A stretch of 32,105 nucleotides of DNA from Holophagae bacterium (GTDB lineage: Bacteria > Acidobacteriota > Thermoanaerobaculia > Thermoanaerobaculales > Sulfomarinibacteraceae). The notes beneath the pieces were generated by a model. That model worked only from the letters and a program-made list of their open reading frames with translations, was not told where the DNA came from and ran no database searches. Positions 1 to 8,781 of this stretch are shown here, piece after piece (position 1 is the first letter of the stretch; every line of letters begins with the position of its first letter). The position numbers and the translations under genes were made by a program. The stretch lies in the NCBI GenBank assembly GCA_030618605.1, contig JAUXDC010000009.1, forward strand, positions 1-32,105. Reading direction: 5' to 3'.

Positions 1-207
1 CAGGCAGTTTCCCAGGCTCAGAGCTTCGTCGTGTGTCAGAAGATCGATGCTTGCCAACATTCGCACGTGGGCAATGGATGCTCGGCAGTCAAAGGGAACG
101 AGGCGCTGATCCCAATAGACGTCATCTCCAACGGTAAAATCGAGCACCATCTGATCGAGTTCTGCCGCTCCTTCTTTCCGCCAAAGCGTTTCCTGGTATC
201 TGCTCAT
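1..207 (-). CDS. argH: Argininosuccinate lyase, N-terminal part (cut by left edge)
   Basis: Argininosuccinate lyase splits argininosuccinate into arginine and fumarate, the last step of arginine synthesis in the cytoplasm. Only the first 69 codons are in the window. The reverse-strand translation begins MSRYQETLWRKEGAAELDQM and continues with WDQRLVPFDCRASIAHVRML. This fits the family N-terminus, where a tryptophan-containing start is followed by a (F/W)DxRL-x5-D-x2-(G/A)SIAH segment. The ATG at 207-205 directly abuts the argG stop codon at 210-208, and the argG tail supplies a GGAGA ribosome-binding site. The two genes are therefore very likely translated from one mRNA. The assignment rests on the N-terminal motif plus its position right behind argG. 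The catalytic regions lie outside the window. Confidence 0.85.
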   Translation of the reverse strand, partial: MSRYQETLWRKEGAAELDQMVLDFTVGDDVYWDQRLVPFDCRASIAHVRMLASIDLLTHDEALSLGNCL

Positions 208-1440
208 TCATTCTCCTACCTTCCGATGAGAGATCGCGTGGTGCGCCATCAAACGGATCGCGTTGATCTTGATAAAGCCCTGAGAATCAGTCTGATCAAA
301 GCCCCCTTCGATCTCCATGGAAGAAAACTCCTGATCATAAAGAGAGCTGTGTGAGACTCTGCCGAGCACGGAAACATGACCCTTGAAGAGATTGAGATCG
401 ACCACGCCGTCGATCAACTCCTGGCTCTTGTCCACGGCTGCCATCAGGAACTCCATCTCCGGTGAGAACCAGAAGCCGTTGTATATCAACTCCGACAGTT
501 TGGCCGAAAGCATGTCCCGCAGCCGCATGACCTCTCGGTCCATTGCGATGCCTTCAATGTCGCGGTGGGCCAGATGCAGGATCGTGCCCCCGGGAGTCTC
601 GTAGATGCCACGCGACTTGATGCCGATGAAGCGGTTCTCGACCATGTCCAGCCGACCGATACCGTTGGCCCCGCCTATTTCGTTGAGGTAGTTGAATACC
701 GCCAATGGATCGTGTTCCTCCCGTCCGTCATCGAAGTTGGTAACCCTGATCGGAATGCCATCCTTGAACTCGATGGAAATCCGGGTCGGCGTATTGGGCG
801 CCAGCTCAGGACTGACGGTCTTGGAATAGATCTCCTCACCCGCGTGATAGGAAGGATCTTCAAGGATCCCGGACTCGTGGCTGATGTGCAGCAGGTTGTC
901 ATCCTCGCTGAAGGACTTTCCCGTCGAGGCCTTGACCTCGATACCGTGTTCTGCGGCAAAGGCCAGAAGCTCCGGTCGCCCTTTGAAATCTCTCAAGAAT
1001 TCACTGTCCTTCCATGGTGCGATGACTTTGATCTTCGGATTGAGGGCATAATAGGCCAGCTCAAACCGAACTTGGTCATTACCCTTGCCGGTCGCTCCAT
1101 GCGAAACAAAGGCCGCACCTTCTGCATCTGCAATCTCGATCTGACGCTTGGCGATGATCGGCCTGGCAATTGCCGTACCCAAGAGGTAGCGTCCCTCATA
1201 GATCGCATTGGCCTTGAATGCCGGAAAGATGTAGTCCGTCACGAACTCTTTCTTGAGATCCTCGACGAAGACCTTCGACGCCCCGGTATCGATCGCCTTC
1301 TTTCTGACCGCCTCGAAATCTTCCTCCTGACCAACGTCGGCGACGTAGGCTATGACTTCGAAACCCTTCAGACTGAGCCACTTCAAAAGAACCGAGGTGT
1401 CCAGTCCACCACTGTAGGCAAGAATGACTTTTTTGCTCAT
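208..1440 (-). CDS. argG: Argininosuccinate synthase
   Basis: This enzyme joins citrulline and aspartate using ATP to make argininosuccinate, the penultimate step of arginine synthesis. The 410-residue length is normal for the family. The N-terminal ATP pyrophosphatase signature [10 protein letters not shown] lies at residues 8-17, and the conserved [16 protein letters not shown]-type segment appears as [16 protein letters not shown]. An ATG seven codons upstream (1461) is in frame, but I chose 1440 because it gives the usual [12 protein letters not shown] start and is preceded by a GGAGG sequence. The gene is followed without a gap by argH. A possible promoter lies about 50 nt upstream. No defects are visible. 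Confidence 0.97.
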   Translation of the reverse strand: MSKKVILAYSGGLDTSVLLKWLSLKGFEVIAYVADVGQEEDFEAVRKKAIDTGASKVFVEDLKKEFVTDYIFPAFKANAIYEGRYLLGTAIARPIIAKRQIEIADAEGAAFVSHGATGKGNDQVRFELAYYALNPKIKVIAPWKDSEFLRDFKGRPELLAFAAEHGIEVKASTGKSFSEDDNLLHISHESGILEDPSYHAGEEIYSKTVSPELAPNTPTRISIEFKDGIPIRVTNFDDGREEHDPLAVFNYLNEIGGANGIGRLDMVENRFIGIKSRGIYETPGGTILHLAHRDIEGIAMDREVMRLRDMLSAKLSELIYNGFWFSPEMEFLMAAVDKSQELIDGVVDLNLFKGHVSVLGRVSHSSLYDQEFSSMEIEGGFDQTDSQGFIKINAIRLMAHHAISHRKVGE

Positions 1441-1491
1441 TGACCCTCCAATCAGCCCCACCCCTCTTCCGAACGGGGGCGATCTCAGGGG

Positions 1492-1497
1492 ATTGTA
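1492..1497 (-). promoter_or_regulatory. Candidate -10 box for argG-argH
   Basis: On the minus strand the sequence GTATACAAT gives a TACAAT hexamer about 50 nt upstream of the argG start. No good -35 sequence sits 16-18 bp further upstream, so this is a weak prediction made from position and the -10 match only. Confidence 0.35.
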
Positions 1498-1589
1498 TAC
1501 CCGTGCCTTGTTTTCGGTAGGCCGAAAATTGTGGCGGTTGAGAACCTCAAAGAGAGGACGAGCTTCAGTCGGAGTACGCGAGGCCCGGC

Positions 1590-1601
1590 TATCATGGTGC
1601 C
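1590..1601 (+). promoter_or_regulatory. Candidate leaderless -10 box (TATCAT + 6 nt) for the HD-GYP gene
   Basis: TATCAT is followed by exactly six bases and then the ATG at 1602. No convincing Shine-Dalgarno precedes this ATG. A -10 box so close would place the transcription start at or next to the start codon. The same spacing occurs at 11414, 20070 and, on the minus strand, 24577. Confidence 0.5.
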
Positions 1602-4598
1602 ATGACTTTCACACGCAGGCGCTACCCCCTGCATATCACCCTGGCCGCGACGTTCACCGCGATGTTCATCGTGTTCGGTCTGACCATCATCCTCTTCGAT
1701 CACTCACGCAGCCGCCGAGTTGCTCTTCTGGGCGCCGAGGATCAGGTGCAGAGGATCTCCGATCACCTGCGACTCAGCATCGCTCAGCTCTACCAGCCGG
1801 CACAGGCCCTGGTGGATGTGGCGGCGGAAACCCTCGACTCTTCGGTTTCCAATCTCGAGGAGAGACTCAAGTGGCTTGAGTTGTTCACCGAGGCCTTGCA
1901 GCGGAACCCTGCCCTTTCCGCAGTTTTCATCGGTTCTGAGGACGGCGATTTCTTCCTGGTGCGTTCACTGCGTGACGAAGAAGTCGCCCGCCGCCAGCTG
2001 AACTCACCACAAGGCAGTATCTACGCCGTACAAAGCCTTGATCACAACGAAGAAGGCCGACTCGACAGTCGATTGATCTTCTTCGACGACGACCTCCACG
2101 AGATAGAGTCGAGGCTGCTTCCCGATACAGATTTTGACCCTCGGGAACGCGGCTGGTTCTGCTCTGCGATGGCCGCCGAGGCTCAGATCACTACAGGTTT
2201 CTACACCTTTTTCACGACGCAAGAGGTCGGCTTGACCACGGCACGAAAACTCAGGGACGGGACCGGGGTCATCGGCGTTGATCTTTCTTTCCAAGATCTC
2301 TCTCGCCGCCTGACGGAACAACGTGTCACACCATCCTCAAGGATCGTCGCGGTCAACGCTCTGGGAAATATCATCGCGATGTCTGACCCGCCGGTGCAGG
2401 ACCTCCCAAAATCGGGTGACACCGGCGAGGTAGAGATGCCACATCTGGCTCAACTGGGGGACCCCGTCTACTCAAGGCTGGCCGAGATTATCGCCACGGG
2501 CGTTGATGACAGGCGTTTCGAAATCACCGAAGGCGGAAGGGAATGGCTTGGAGCCCTGTGTCCCCTTCCTTCACGAAAAGCGCACGGGGCGATTCTGGCC
2601 ACTTTGATCCCGCGAGATGAACTCCTGGCCGAGGTGATTCGTGCCCGAAATCAGAGTCTACTGATCTCCTTCGCGCTCCTATTGGTGGCCGTGTTGGTTG
2701 TACTCCGGGTTTCAGGAGACCTCTCAGGCTCGCTCCGCTCGCTCGCTCGTGAGGCTGAGGAGATCCGTCATTTCAGGCTTTCCAAACCCCTGACGACACG
2801 TTCCCGAATTCTCGAAGTGGACGAACTCGCCGGCACAATGGGCATGATGAAATCTTCGATACAACAGTTTTTTGAGATCTCACGAGCGTTGTCGGCGGAA
2901 AAGGACGCCAAGCGCCTGATGGAGATGATTCTGCGCGAGGCCTGCAAGGTCTCCCGCGCCGATGGCGGCGTCATTCTGATCCACAACGAGGAAGAGTCGG
3001 GGCTCGAAATCGCCGTCCTGGAAAACCCCAAAACAGGGAGTCACATCGGCGGAACCAGCGGTAATCCGCCACCACATGCGATAGTGCTTCTGCAGTCGGA
3101 AAGGAACACCCCGGCCCTCCCCCATCTGGATAGCGAGACTGCACGCCTGGGACAGACGATCGCCATCGACATCCAATCCTCTGAACCCGAGTTCGACATT
3201 TCGGAAATTCGTCGGCGTTTCGACAGCGACGATTACCGGGTTCGCTCCATTCTGAGCGTACCGCTCGTGGATCAGCAGGGAGACCTTGTGGGCCTCCTGC
3301 AGTTGGTCAACGCCCGCAATGCCGCAGGCGACACCGGAGCCTTCGACCCCGAAGTGGTGCCCTTCATCGAGGCCCTGTCATCCAACGCCGCCGTCGCCCT
3401 GGATCTGCGCCGGCTGTTGCAGGCCCAGAAGGACCTCCTGGAGTCTTTCACCCAGGTCCTGGCCGGCGCCATCGATGCCAAGTCCCCGTACACCCACGGG
3501 CACTGCAGCCGAGTACCCGAAGTGGCACGTTTGCTTGCCGAGGCTGCCGGAGACGCAGACTCCGGTCCTTTTGAAAATTTCGAGATGAGCGAAGACGAAT
3601 GGCACGAACTTCACCTGGCGAGCTGGTTGCACGACTGCGGCAAGGTAACGACGCCCGAGTATGTCGTCGACAAGGCCACCCGGCTCGAGACCATCTACAA
3701 CAGGGTGCACGAGATCCGAACCCGCTTCGAGCTCTTATGGCGGGATGCCGAGATCGAGCACTGGAGAAGGGTGGCTCTCGACTCGGCGGTCAATGACGAA
3801 TCGATGCGGCGGCTCGAGGCTCGAATCTCTGAGATTGAGGAGCAGTGGCGCTTTATCGCCGAGTGCAACCTCGGCGAGACCTTCATGGACGAGGAGCGCG
3901 TGGAACAACTTCAAAAGATCGGCGCCCAGACCTGGGTCCGCCACCTCGACGACCGTATCGGTCTGTCACACGACGAGGAACGACGCCGCGAGCAGGCGCC
4001 TGAAGTCGAGCTGCCGGCGACCGAAACTGTCCTCGCCGATCGTCTCGACCACATCATCGAACGCGACGGGGACGGCCCGGTCTTCGGCGAAAACCCGCAT
4101 GGTTTCACCATGGACGTGCCCGAGTACCTCTATAACCGCGGTGAACTCCACAACTTGAGTATTCGGCGTGGAACCCTGACCGCCGAGGAACGCTTCAAGA
4201 TCAACGAGCACATCATCAGGACGATCGAAATGCTCAAGCGAATGCCCTTCCCCAGGGAGCTTCGAAGGGTTCCTGAGTGGGCGGGCAACCACCACGAGAA
4301 GCTCGACGGCACCGGGTATCCCAGAAAGCTGGGTGCTGCCGACCTTTCAATACACGAACGAATCATGGCCATTGCGGACATCTTCGAGGCCCTCACTGCC
4401 ACCGACCGCCCCTACCACCGCTCGAAGACCGTGAGCACCGCGTTGAAAATCATGGGCGCCATGCGCAGCGACGGCCACCTCTGTCCTGAACTCTTCCAAC
4501 TCTTCCTGGAGTCAGGGGTCTACCGAGCCTATGCCGACCAACACCTCAAGCCTGAGCAGATCGACGACGTTGATGTGGCCGGACTCGTGGAGCGCTAA
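1602..4598 (+). CDS. Membrane HD-GYP phosphohydrolase with Cache-like sensor, HAMP and GAF domains
   Basis: HD-GYP proteins hydrolyse cyclic-di-GMP, so this is a candidate signal-degrading receptor (inferred from family). It has 998 residues. A membrane segment lies at about 12-32, a periplasmic sensor with a Cache-like RERGWF motif at 181-186, and a second membrane segment at about 352-371. A HAMP-like region (371-425) and a GAF-like region (about 427-603) follow. The catalytic HD pair is in WLHDCGK (H677, D678). Later ligands include H870, HH at 897-898 and the LDGTGYP loop at 901-907. About 190 residues, much of them helical and charged, separate HDCGK from H870, far more than in minimal HD-GYP domains. 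The gene is monocistronic, divergent from argG and convergent with the M23 gene, whose stop is 6 bp away. The ATG at 1602 lacks a clear ribosome-binding site. Confidence 0.9.
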   Translation: MTFTRRRYPLHITLAATFTAMFIVFGLTIILFDHSRSRRVALLGAEDQVQRISDHLRLSIAQLYQPAQALVDVAAETLDSSVSNLEERLKWLELFTEALQRNPALSAVFIGSEDGDFFLVRSLRDEEVARRQLNSPQGSIYAVQSLDHNEEGRLDSRLIFFDDDLHEIESRLLPDTDFDPRERGWFCSAMAAEAQITTGFYTFFTTQEVGLTTARKLRDGTGVIGVDLSFQDLSRRLTEQRVTPSSRIVAVNALGNIIAMSDPPVQDLPKSGDTGEVEMPHLAQLGDPVYSRLAEIIATGVDDRRFEITEGGREWLGALCPLPSRKAHGAILATLIPRDELLAEVIRARNQSLLISFALLLVAVLVVLRVSGDLSGSLRSLAREAEEIRHFRLSKPLTTRSRILEVDELAGTMGMMKSSIQQFFEISRALSAEKDAKRLMEMILREACKVSRADGGVILIHNEEESGLEIAVLENPKTGSHIGGTSGNPPPHAIVLLQSERNTPALPHLDSETARLGQTIAIDIQSSEPEFDISEIRRRFDSDDYRVRSILSVPLVDQQGDLVGLLQLVNARNAAGDTGAFDPEVVPFIEALSSNAAVALDLRRLLQAQKDLLESFTQVLAGAIDAKSPYTHGHCSRVPEVARLLAEAAGDADSGPFENFEMSEDEWHELHLASWLHDCGKVTTPEYVVDKATRLETIYNRVHEIRTRFELLWRDAEIEHWRRVALDSAVNDESMRRLEARISEIEEQWRFIAECNLGETFMDEERVEQLQKIGAQTWVRHLDDRIGLSHDEERRREQAPEVELPATETVLADRLDHIIERDGDGPVFGENPHGFTMDVPEYLYNRGELHNLSIRRGTLTAEERFKINEHIIRTIEMLKRMPFPRELRRVPEWAGNHHEKLDGTGYPRKLGAADLSIHERIMAIADIFEALTATDRPYHRSKTVSTALKIMGAMRSDGHLCPELFQLFLESGVYRAYADQHLKPEQIDDVDVAGLVER

Positions 4599-4604
4599 CC
4601 TGGG

Positions 4605-6011
4605 TCAAGGGACCGGCAGAGAAGCAATTGAACCGCCAAGCCGGTTGATTTTTTCCTTGGCGTCGTTCATCACGTCGGTAATATTCAGCCGGATCCATTG
4701 CTGATCCATCCACTCCTGTGGCCGAACGTCGACACCCTGAACCAGGACCCCAAAATGGAGGTGATCGCCCAGCACCGAACCGGTGACACCGGTGTTGGCG
4801 ATCACTGCGCCGGCTTCAACCCTGTCCCCGGCCTGAACGTGAACCATCGAACAGTGTCCATAGAGCGTGTAGAGGCCCATGCCGTGATGGATGATCGGCA
4901 TATTCCCGTAGATCCCGTTTTCATCGGCAAAAACCACCTCACCGCCATTCTGCGGGGTGATCGGAGCCTGCTTGACACTCGCCATATCCAGCCCGAGATG
5001 ATAGGACTCACTGACCCGTTCCCCGTCGTAGGAGTAATAGCGGTGATCACCGAAATCGCCGAGGATCTTTCCGTTTCTCAACGGGTACATGGGATTGATC
5101 GAGAAGGTGTCGATCATCTCATCGGGTACATACGACGTCGTCTCCTGAATCAGCGTTTCATTGGTGGCGCGTACCTCTTCGTTGATGACCTTGAACTGTT
5201 CGATCCGCCCTTCCACGCCTTGCGTCTCCGGGTATTCCTCGGCCAGTTCTCGAATCTTCCCTTCAAGATACCCTTCGGAAAGTGTCAGGTCTCGCGTACG
5301 GTAGTTGACTTCTTTGAGATAGAGTGAGATCGACGCCCTGGCCACGTTGCCGGCTTTGTCCTCCGCAACAAGGGTTGCACCAAAATCTTCAACCGTAACC
5401 GGCCACGCAATCAGTGAGACAAAGAACTCATCCTTGAAAAAGCGCTGACCCTTAAATCTCTTTCCGGTCTTCGTTTCAATACGAAAATCACTCAGGTTTG
5501 GATCGGAAACGCGATAGACCACCAGTGCGGACCCGCCCTTGCCAATACCGTATGAGTTCGTGACGATGCTGACCTTTGGGCGCTTCGTATCGATGACAAG
5601 GGGAAACTCATGTTTCCGGACATTGCCCGAGAAAAAGTTCCACTTGCTTGGATCCGCGGCCTCAACGGTGATGATGACTTCATCGGTCTTGATTTGAGAG
5701 ATGCGCTTCGGCACCTCGACGCTGACCACCACATCATGCTTGGGCTCAACAAACTGTTCCTGACGAAGTTCATAGCTCGTGGCGCCGTCTTTCAGCGTGA
5801 CGCTGTAGCTTTTCAAACCGCTTTCGTCATCCAGCTTGAACACCAGGGGTTTCTTCATATTCCAGTAGCCGTTGTTGTCCACCAACGAAACCTCAGGTTT
5901 GTTCCGCTCAAAATCGGGTGATGTGAAGACAAAAAGTACGGCGCCGATGACGGCCATCAACAGCACCAGGGCAATGATTGACTTCGAGTTTCTTTTTTTT
6001 CTCATTTGCAT
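4605..6011 (-). CDS. Membrane-anchored M23 (LytM-type) metallopeptidase
   Basis: M23 peptidases cut peptidoglycan cross-bridges or, in some cases, activate amidases. The product has 468 residues when started at the ATG at 6011, which lies 7 nt after a GGAG sequence; the ATG at 6005 is an alternative. A single basic-flanked membrane segment at about 10-29 predicts an N-terminal anchor with the rest in the periplasm. The middle section is beta-rich, resembles Ig-like repeats, and lacks a recognised domain. The C-terminal peptidase keeps all zinc and catalytic residues: H338 and D342 in HLGLD, H386 in YGH, and H417/H419 in DHLHFG. It should be active. It is the last gene of the purH / LolA-like / M23 operon, 4 nt after the LolA-like stop codon. 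Confidence 0.92.
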   Translation of the reverse strand: MQMRKKRNSKSIIALVLLMAVIGAVLFVFTSPDFERNKPEVSLVDNNGYWNMKKPLVFKLDDESGLKSYSVTLKDGATSYELRQEQFVEPKHDVVVSVEVPKRISQIKTDEVIITVEAADPSKWNFFSGNVRKHEFPLVIDTKRPKVSIVTNSYGIGKGGSALVVYRVSDPNLSDFRIETKTGKRFKGQRFFKDEFFVSLIAWPVTVEDFGATLVAEDKAGNVARASISLYLKEVNYRTRDLTLSEGYLEGKIRELAEEYPETQGVEGRIEQFKVINEEVRATNETLIQETTSYVPDEMIDTFSINPMYPLRNGKILGDFGDHRYYSYDGERVSESYHLGLDMASVKQAPITPQNGGEVVFADENGIYGNMPIIHHGMGLYTLYGHCSMVHVQAGDRVEAGAVIANTGVTGSVLGDHLHFGVLVQGVDVRPQEWMDQQWIRLNITDVMNDAKEKINRLGGSIASLPVP

Positions 6012-6015
6012 TGAT

Positions 6016-6759
6016 CTACTCCGGGTCAGCGATGCAGGCGATATCCTCCGGTGGCGACGGCAACCAGGCGCTCTCCGGCGGTCCGTCAGCAGCCTGCCAG
6101 TCATTAAAATCAAAGGTACTGACGGCTCCCTGAGGATCTCTGACGACGACCTGGGCCGGCAGTCCGTCCTCACCGACGAGAATTTCTACCCTCGAAACGC
6201 CCCCAACTTCACGGGGAATGAGAATCAAACCTCGCTCCCCTTCTGCGACGATAGAAAACTGTGCAACCGCCGCCCGAGGATCCAGGACCGCAATCAGCGG
6301 AATCCTCTCCCACTCCTCAGCCGTCAAAAGATGATCGTCACAACTCAGATTCTCGAAATCCAGGAGACGGACCAATCGACCGCTGAGACCCATCCACCGA
6401 ACGACCGGACTTCCGGTGGCAAAAAGCGCCTTGTCGGGCCACGCGACCCAGACCTGACCGTTGACCTGCTCTCCAAGACTCATCCCCGGTGGAACGTACT
6501 CTTGAGTGTATGAAGCGGTCCAGGTTCCCCGGGTTTGAAGTGCAGTACCCAAAGCCTGCAGCCGTTCCATCGCCGGATCCCGGTCGGCAACTGCCGTACC
6601 GGAAACCAGAATGGCGATTACTGCAAAAACAAGAAAAAAGAAACGCAGAGGCGCAGAGACGCAGAGCTCGACGTTGAACGTTGAACCGTTGATCTTGGAC
6701 GTTCCTTTCCTAACCCCTAATCCCTCATCCCTCATCCCTAATCCCTTACTGGCTACCAT
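6016..6759 (-). CDS. LolA-like periplasmic protein with repeat-derived signal peptide
   Basis: The product (247 residues from the ATG at 6759) looks like an outer-membrane lipoprotein carrier or related LolA-fold protein. It has an exported N-terminus, then a mean-length beta-rich domain with the pattern of LolA C-terminal strands (ILVGEDGLPAQVVVRDPQG followed by STFDFNDW). The similarity is a family-level guess. The hydrophobic stretch LRFFFLVFAVIAILVSG ends with an AVA signal peptidase I site. Oddly, the coding bases for LCVSAPLR and the following phenylalanine-rich run are the dispersed CGCAGAG-type repeat read on its reverse strand. The preceding 30 codons cover other tandem repeats. I prefer 6759 over 6765 because GGAG lies 6 nt before it. 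The gene starts 10 nt after purH ends. Confidence 0.65.
   Translation of the reverse strand: MVASKGLGMRDEGLGVRKGTSKINGSTFNVELCVSAPLRFFFLVFAVIAILVSGTAVADRDPAMERLQALGTALQTRGTWTASYTQEYVPPGMSLGEQVNGQVWVAWPDKALFATGSPVVRWMGLSGRLVRLLDFENLSCDDHLLTAEEWERIPLIAVLDPRAAVAQFSIVAEGERGLILIPREVGGVSRVEILVGEDGLPAQVVVRDPQGAVSTFDFNDWQAADGPPESAWLPSPPEDIACIADPE
6642..6666 (+). repeat. Dispersed repeat, three 8-bp CGCAGAG-type units
   Basis: Three head-to-tail units ACGCAGAG, GCGCAGAG and ACGCAGAG follow an A-rich tract at 6624-6643. The reverse complement of the copy at 22680-22704 differs from this one at a single base. Here the repeat lies inside the LolA-like reading frame. Confidence 0.85.
6671..6692 (+). repeat. 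Tandem 7-bp ACGTTGA repeat
   Basis: ACGTTGA occurs twice head-to-tail, followed by ACCGTTGA. It lies between two other short tandem arrays in the 5' part of the LolA-like gene. Confidence 0.6.
6715..6749 (+). repeat. Tandem 7-bp CCCTAAT/CCCTCAT repeat
   Basis: Five 7-bp units follow one another: CCCTAAT, CCCTCAT, CCCTCAT, CCCTAAT and CCCTTAC. On the minus strand they encode a Gly/Arg-rich stretch near the start of the LolA-like gene. Confidence 0.85.
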
Positions 6760-6769
6760 CCCCATCTCC

Positions 6770-8308
6770 TCAATGCTTAAAATGCCGACGGCCGGTCAAA
6801 ACCATCGCCACTCCCATTGCATCACAGGCCTCAACGACAGCCTTGTCCCGAATGGACCCACCCGGTTGAATCACGGCCTGAATGCCCGCCTGATGCAGAG
6901 CTTCAACGCCGTCCGGGAATGGGAAAAATGCGTCCGAGGCGGCCACAGAGCCCTCAAGATCATGTCCAATTTCGATCGCCTTGGAGACCGCAATCTTGGC
7001 CGCATCGACCCTGCTCATCTGCCCGGCGCCAATACCGAGAATGCGGTCCTCGGCGCCTACGACGATGGCGTTGGACCCGACGTGTTTGACAACCCTCCAT
7101 GCCAGTTCCATGGCCCTGCTCTCGGCGTCGGAAGGCGCTCTCTTAGTGGCCACACTCCGGTTCTCGCCGTCCCACCCGTGGTCCCCCTGCTGGATCACGA
7201 AACCACCGTCAATGGCCTTGACCACGGTGGCGGTCTCGCTCGGGCGCTCAGCTTCGAGTACACGCAGATTCTTCTTAGTTGCAAAGACCTCGAGAGCCTC
7301 CTCGGAAAAACCGGGTGCGATCACGACCTCGGCGAACTGTTCGACAACCTTTTCGGCGAAGGACCGATCGACCGGACGGTTTGCGGCGATGACACCACCA
7401 AAGGCCGACAACGGGTCCGTCGCTCGGGCCTTGAGGAAGGCCTGATCCATCGCCGGATCAAGGGCGACACCACAGGGATTGGCATGTTTGATCACCGCAA
7501 CTCCCGGGCCGGGAAGGTCCCACACCAATCGCCACGCCCCGGTGGCGTCTCCCAGGTTGTTGTACGACAACTCCTTGCCCTGCATCTGCCGTGCCGAAGC
7601 CAGACCGGACGGGGGTATCGACCGAGCCAGTATGCCCCACTGGTGAGGATTTTCGCCATACCGGAGTTGTGTTTCATCCCCCATCAGGAGATCCTCTGCC
7701 ACCGCTGCGGCTTGCGAAGCCATACCACCCTGGACGAGGGCGGGAAGATGGGTCGAGATCGCCGCGTCATAAGCAGCCGTGTGGCGGTAGGCCTTGATCG
7801 CCAGCCGTTGCCGGGTTTCTTGGGTGATCACCCCAGCGGCCAATTCACTGAGAAAAATCTCGTAGTCTTCTGGATCGACGATAACCGCTACCCGCGCATG
7901 GTTCTTGGCCGCCGCCCTGATCAGACTGGGACCGCCGATATCGATCTGTTCAACCGCCTGCTCGAGCGTCACACCGTCGGTGGCCACGGTCTCCCGAAAT
8001 GGGTAGAGGTTGACCACGACCACATCGATCTCCGGGAGGTCCATTTCGGCCAATTGAGCTCGATGCGCCGTTGTCGGGGCCGCCAGGATTCCCGCGAAGA
8101 CCTTCGGATGAAGGGTCTTGACACGGCCGTTCAGGATCTCCGGATATCCAGTGAAATCACTGACCTCTGCCGGGTTACAGCCCGCCTTTTTGAGTGCCCT
8201 CGCCGTTCCACCGGTGGAGAGGATGGACCAACCCAACTCTTCGAGGCCAAGGCCAAGACGATCGAGGCCATTCTTGTCCGAAACCGAAATCAATACCGTT
8301 CCACCCAT
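6770..8308 (-). CDS. purH: Bifunctional AICAR formyltransferase / IMP cyclohydrolase
   Basis: PurH carries out the last two steps of de novo purine synthesis: formylation of AICAR and closure of the ring to IMP. The 512-residue length is standard. The N-terminal cyclohydrolase part (about 1-190) contains STGGTA, GRVKTLHPKVFAGIL and VVVNLYPF. The C-terminal formyltransferase part has the catalytic Lys-His pair K274/H275 in VIKHANPCG, the segment SDAFFPFPDGVE, and the family end GRRHFKH. A GGGAGGGG sequence lies about 6 nt before the ATG. It is the first gene of a three-gene minus-strand operon with the LolA-like and M23 genes, an unusual pairing of purine synthesis with envelope functions. Confidence 0.98.
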   Translation of the reverse strand: MGGTVLISVSDKNGLDRLGLGLEELGWSILSTGGTARALKKAGCNPAEVSDFTGYPEILNGRVKTLHPKVFAGILAAPTTAHRAQLAEMDLPEIDVVVVNLYPFRETVATDGVTLEQAVEQIDIGGPSLIRAAAKNHARVAVIVDPEDYEIFLSELAAGVITQETRQRLAIKAYRHTAAYDAAISTHLPALVQGGMASQAAAVAEDLLMGDETQLRYGENPHQWGILARSIPPSGLASARQMQGKELSYNNLGDATGAWRLVWDLPGPGVAVIKHANPCGVALDPAMDQAFLKARATDPLSAFGGVIAANRPVDRSFAEKVVEQFAEVVIAPGFSEEALEVFATKKNLRVLEAERPSETATVVKAIDGGFVIQQGDHGWDGENRSVATKRAPSDAESRAMELAWRVVKHVGSNAIVVGAEDRILGIGAGQMSRVDAAKIAVSKAIEIGHDLEGSVAASDAFFPFPDGVEALHQAGIQAVIQPGGSIRDKAVVEACDAMGVAMVLTGRRHFKH

Positions 8309-8781
8309 TGTGCCCCTCCCTGAAGGCGCATCGTATCACCGAACTCAATCAGCTGGGACGCTGGGAGACTGGGAGGGTGGGAAGCAACAAGGCTGGGGCC
8401 AAAAAACAGGGGTCGGGGCCAGAATTCAGGAGGGGATTCAGGTCACAGGCCTTAACATTTGGGGGCCACCCATCTACAGGGAACGCCTAACCCTCAAATC
8501 GGCACATGCCCGGTAGCGACTCTGTTCCTCCTGATAAGGAGAGTCTTTCGAACTCAATGGTTGGGTGAGGCTTTTTCACCGATTCCCGCGAGCATGCGGA
8601 AACCACGAGATGGCTTCCGTCACCGCCAAAGTCTATCGTAATGAACCGCGTCTCCCGAAAAGAACGCTCAGGGTCTGGGAACGTCAATGCCTTCTACGGA
8701 CTCACGTCCTCTCTTCCCCTTTCCCCAGGCTTACCCTGGCGCAAACTTGGCCCTGGCGATGCGACGTTTTAGAGGGAGGGC
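8309..8781. other. Spacer between purH and the SpeE-like gene
   Basis: About 470 bp without a gene I can support. It holds an 8-bp tandem array (8352-8383) and a purine-rich stretch at 8385-8440 with two copies of GGGGCCA. Short reading frames here (for example 66 codons on the minus strand at 8687-8487) have no recognisable features. Confidence 0.6.
8352..8383 (+). repeat. Tandem 8-bp CTGGGA-type repeat
   Basis: Four 8-bp units lie head to tail: GCTGGGAC, GCTGGGAG, ACTGGGAG and GGTGGGAA. The array sits about 45 bp upstream of the purH start. Confidence 0.8.

Noticed and set aside
6611-8323. 570-codon plus-strand frame opposite purH and the LolA-like gene
   Set aside because: purH is certain on the minus strand; the plus frame is a shadow.
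8487-8687. 66-codon minus-strand frame in the purH spacer
   Set aside because: No ribosome-binding site, domain or hydrophobic feature was seen.
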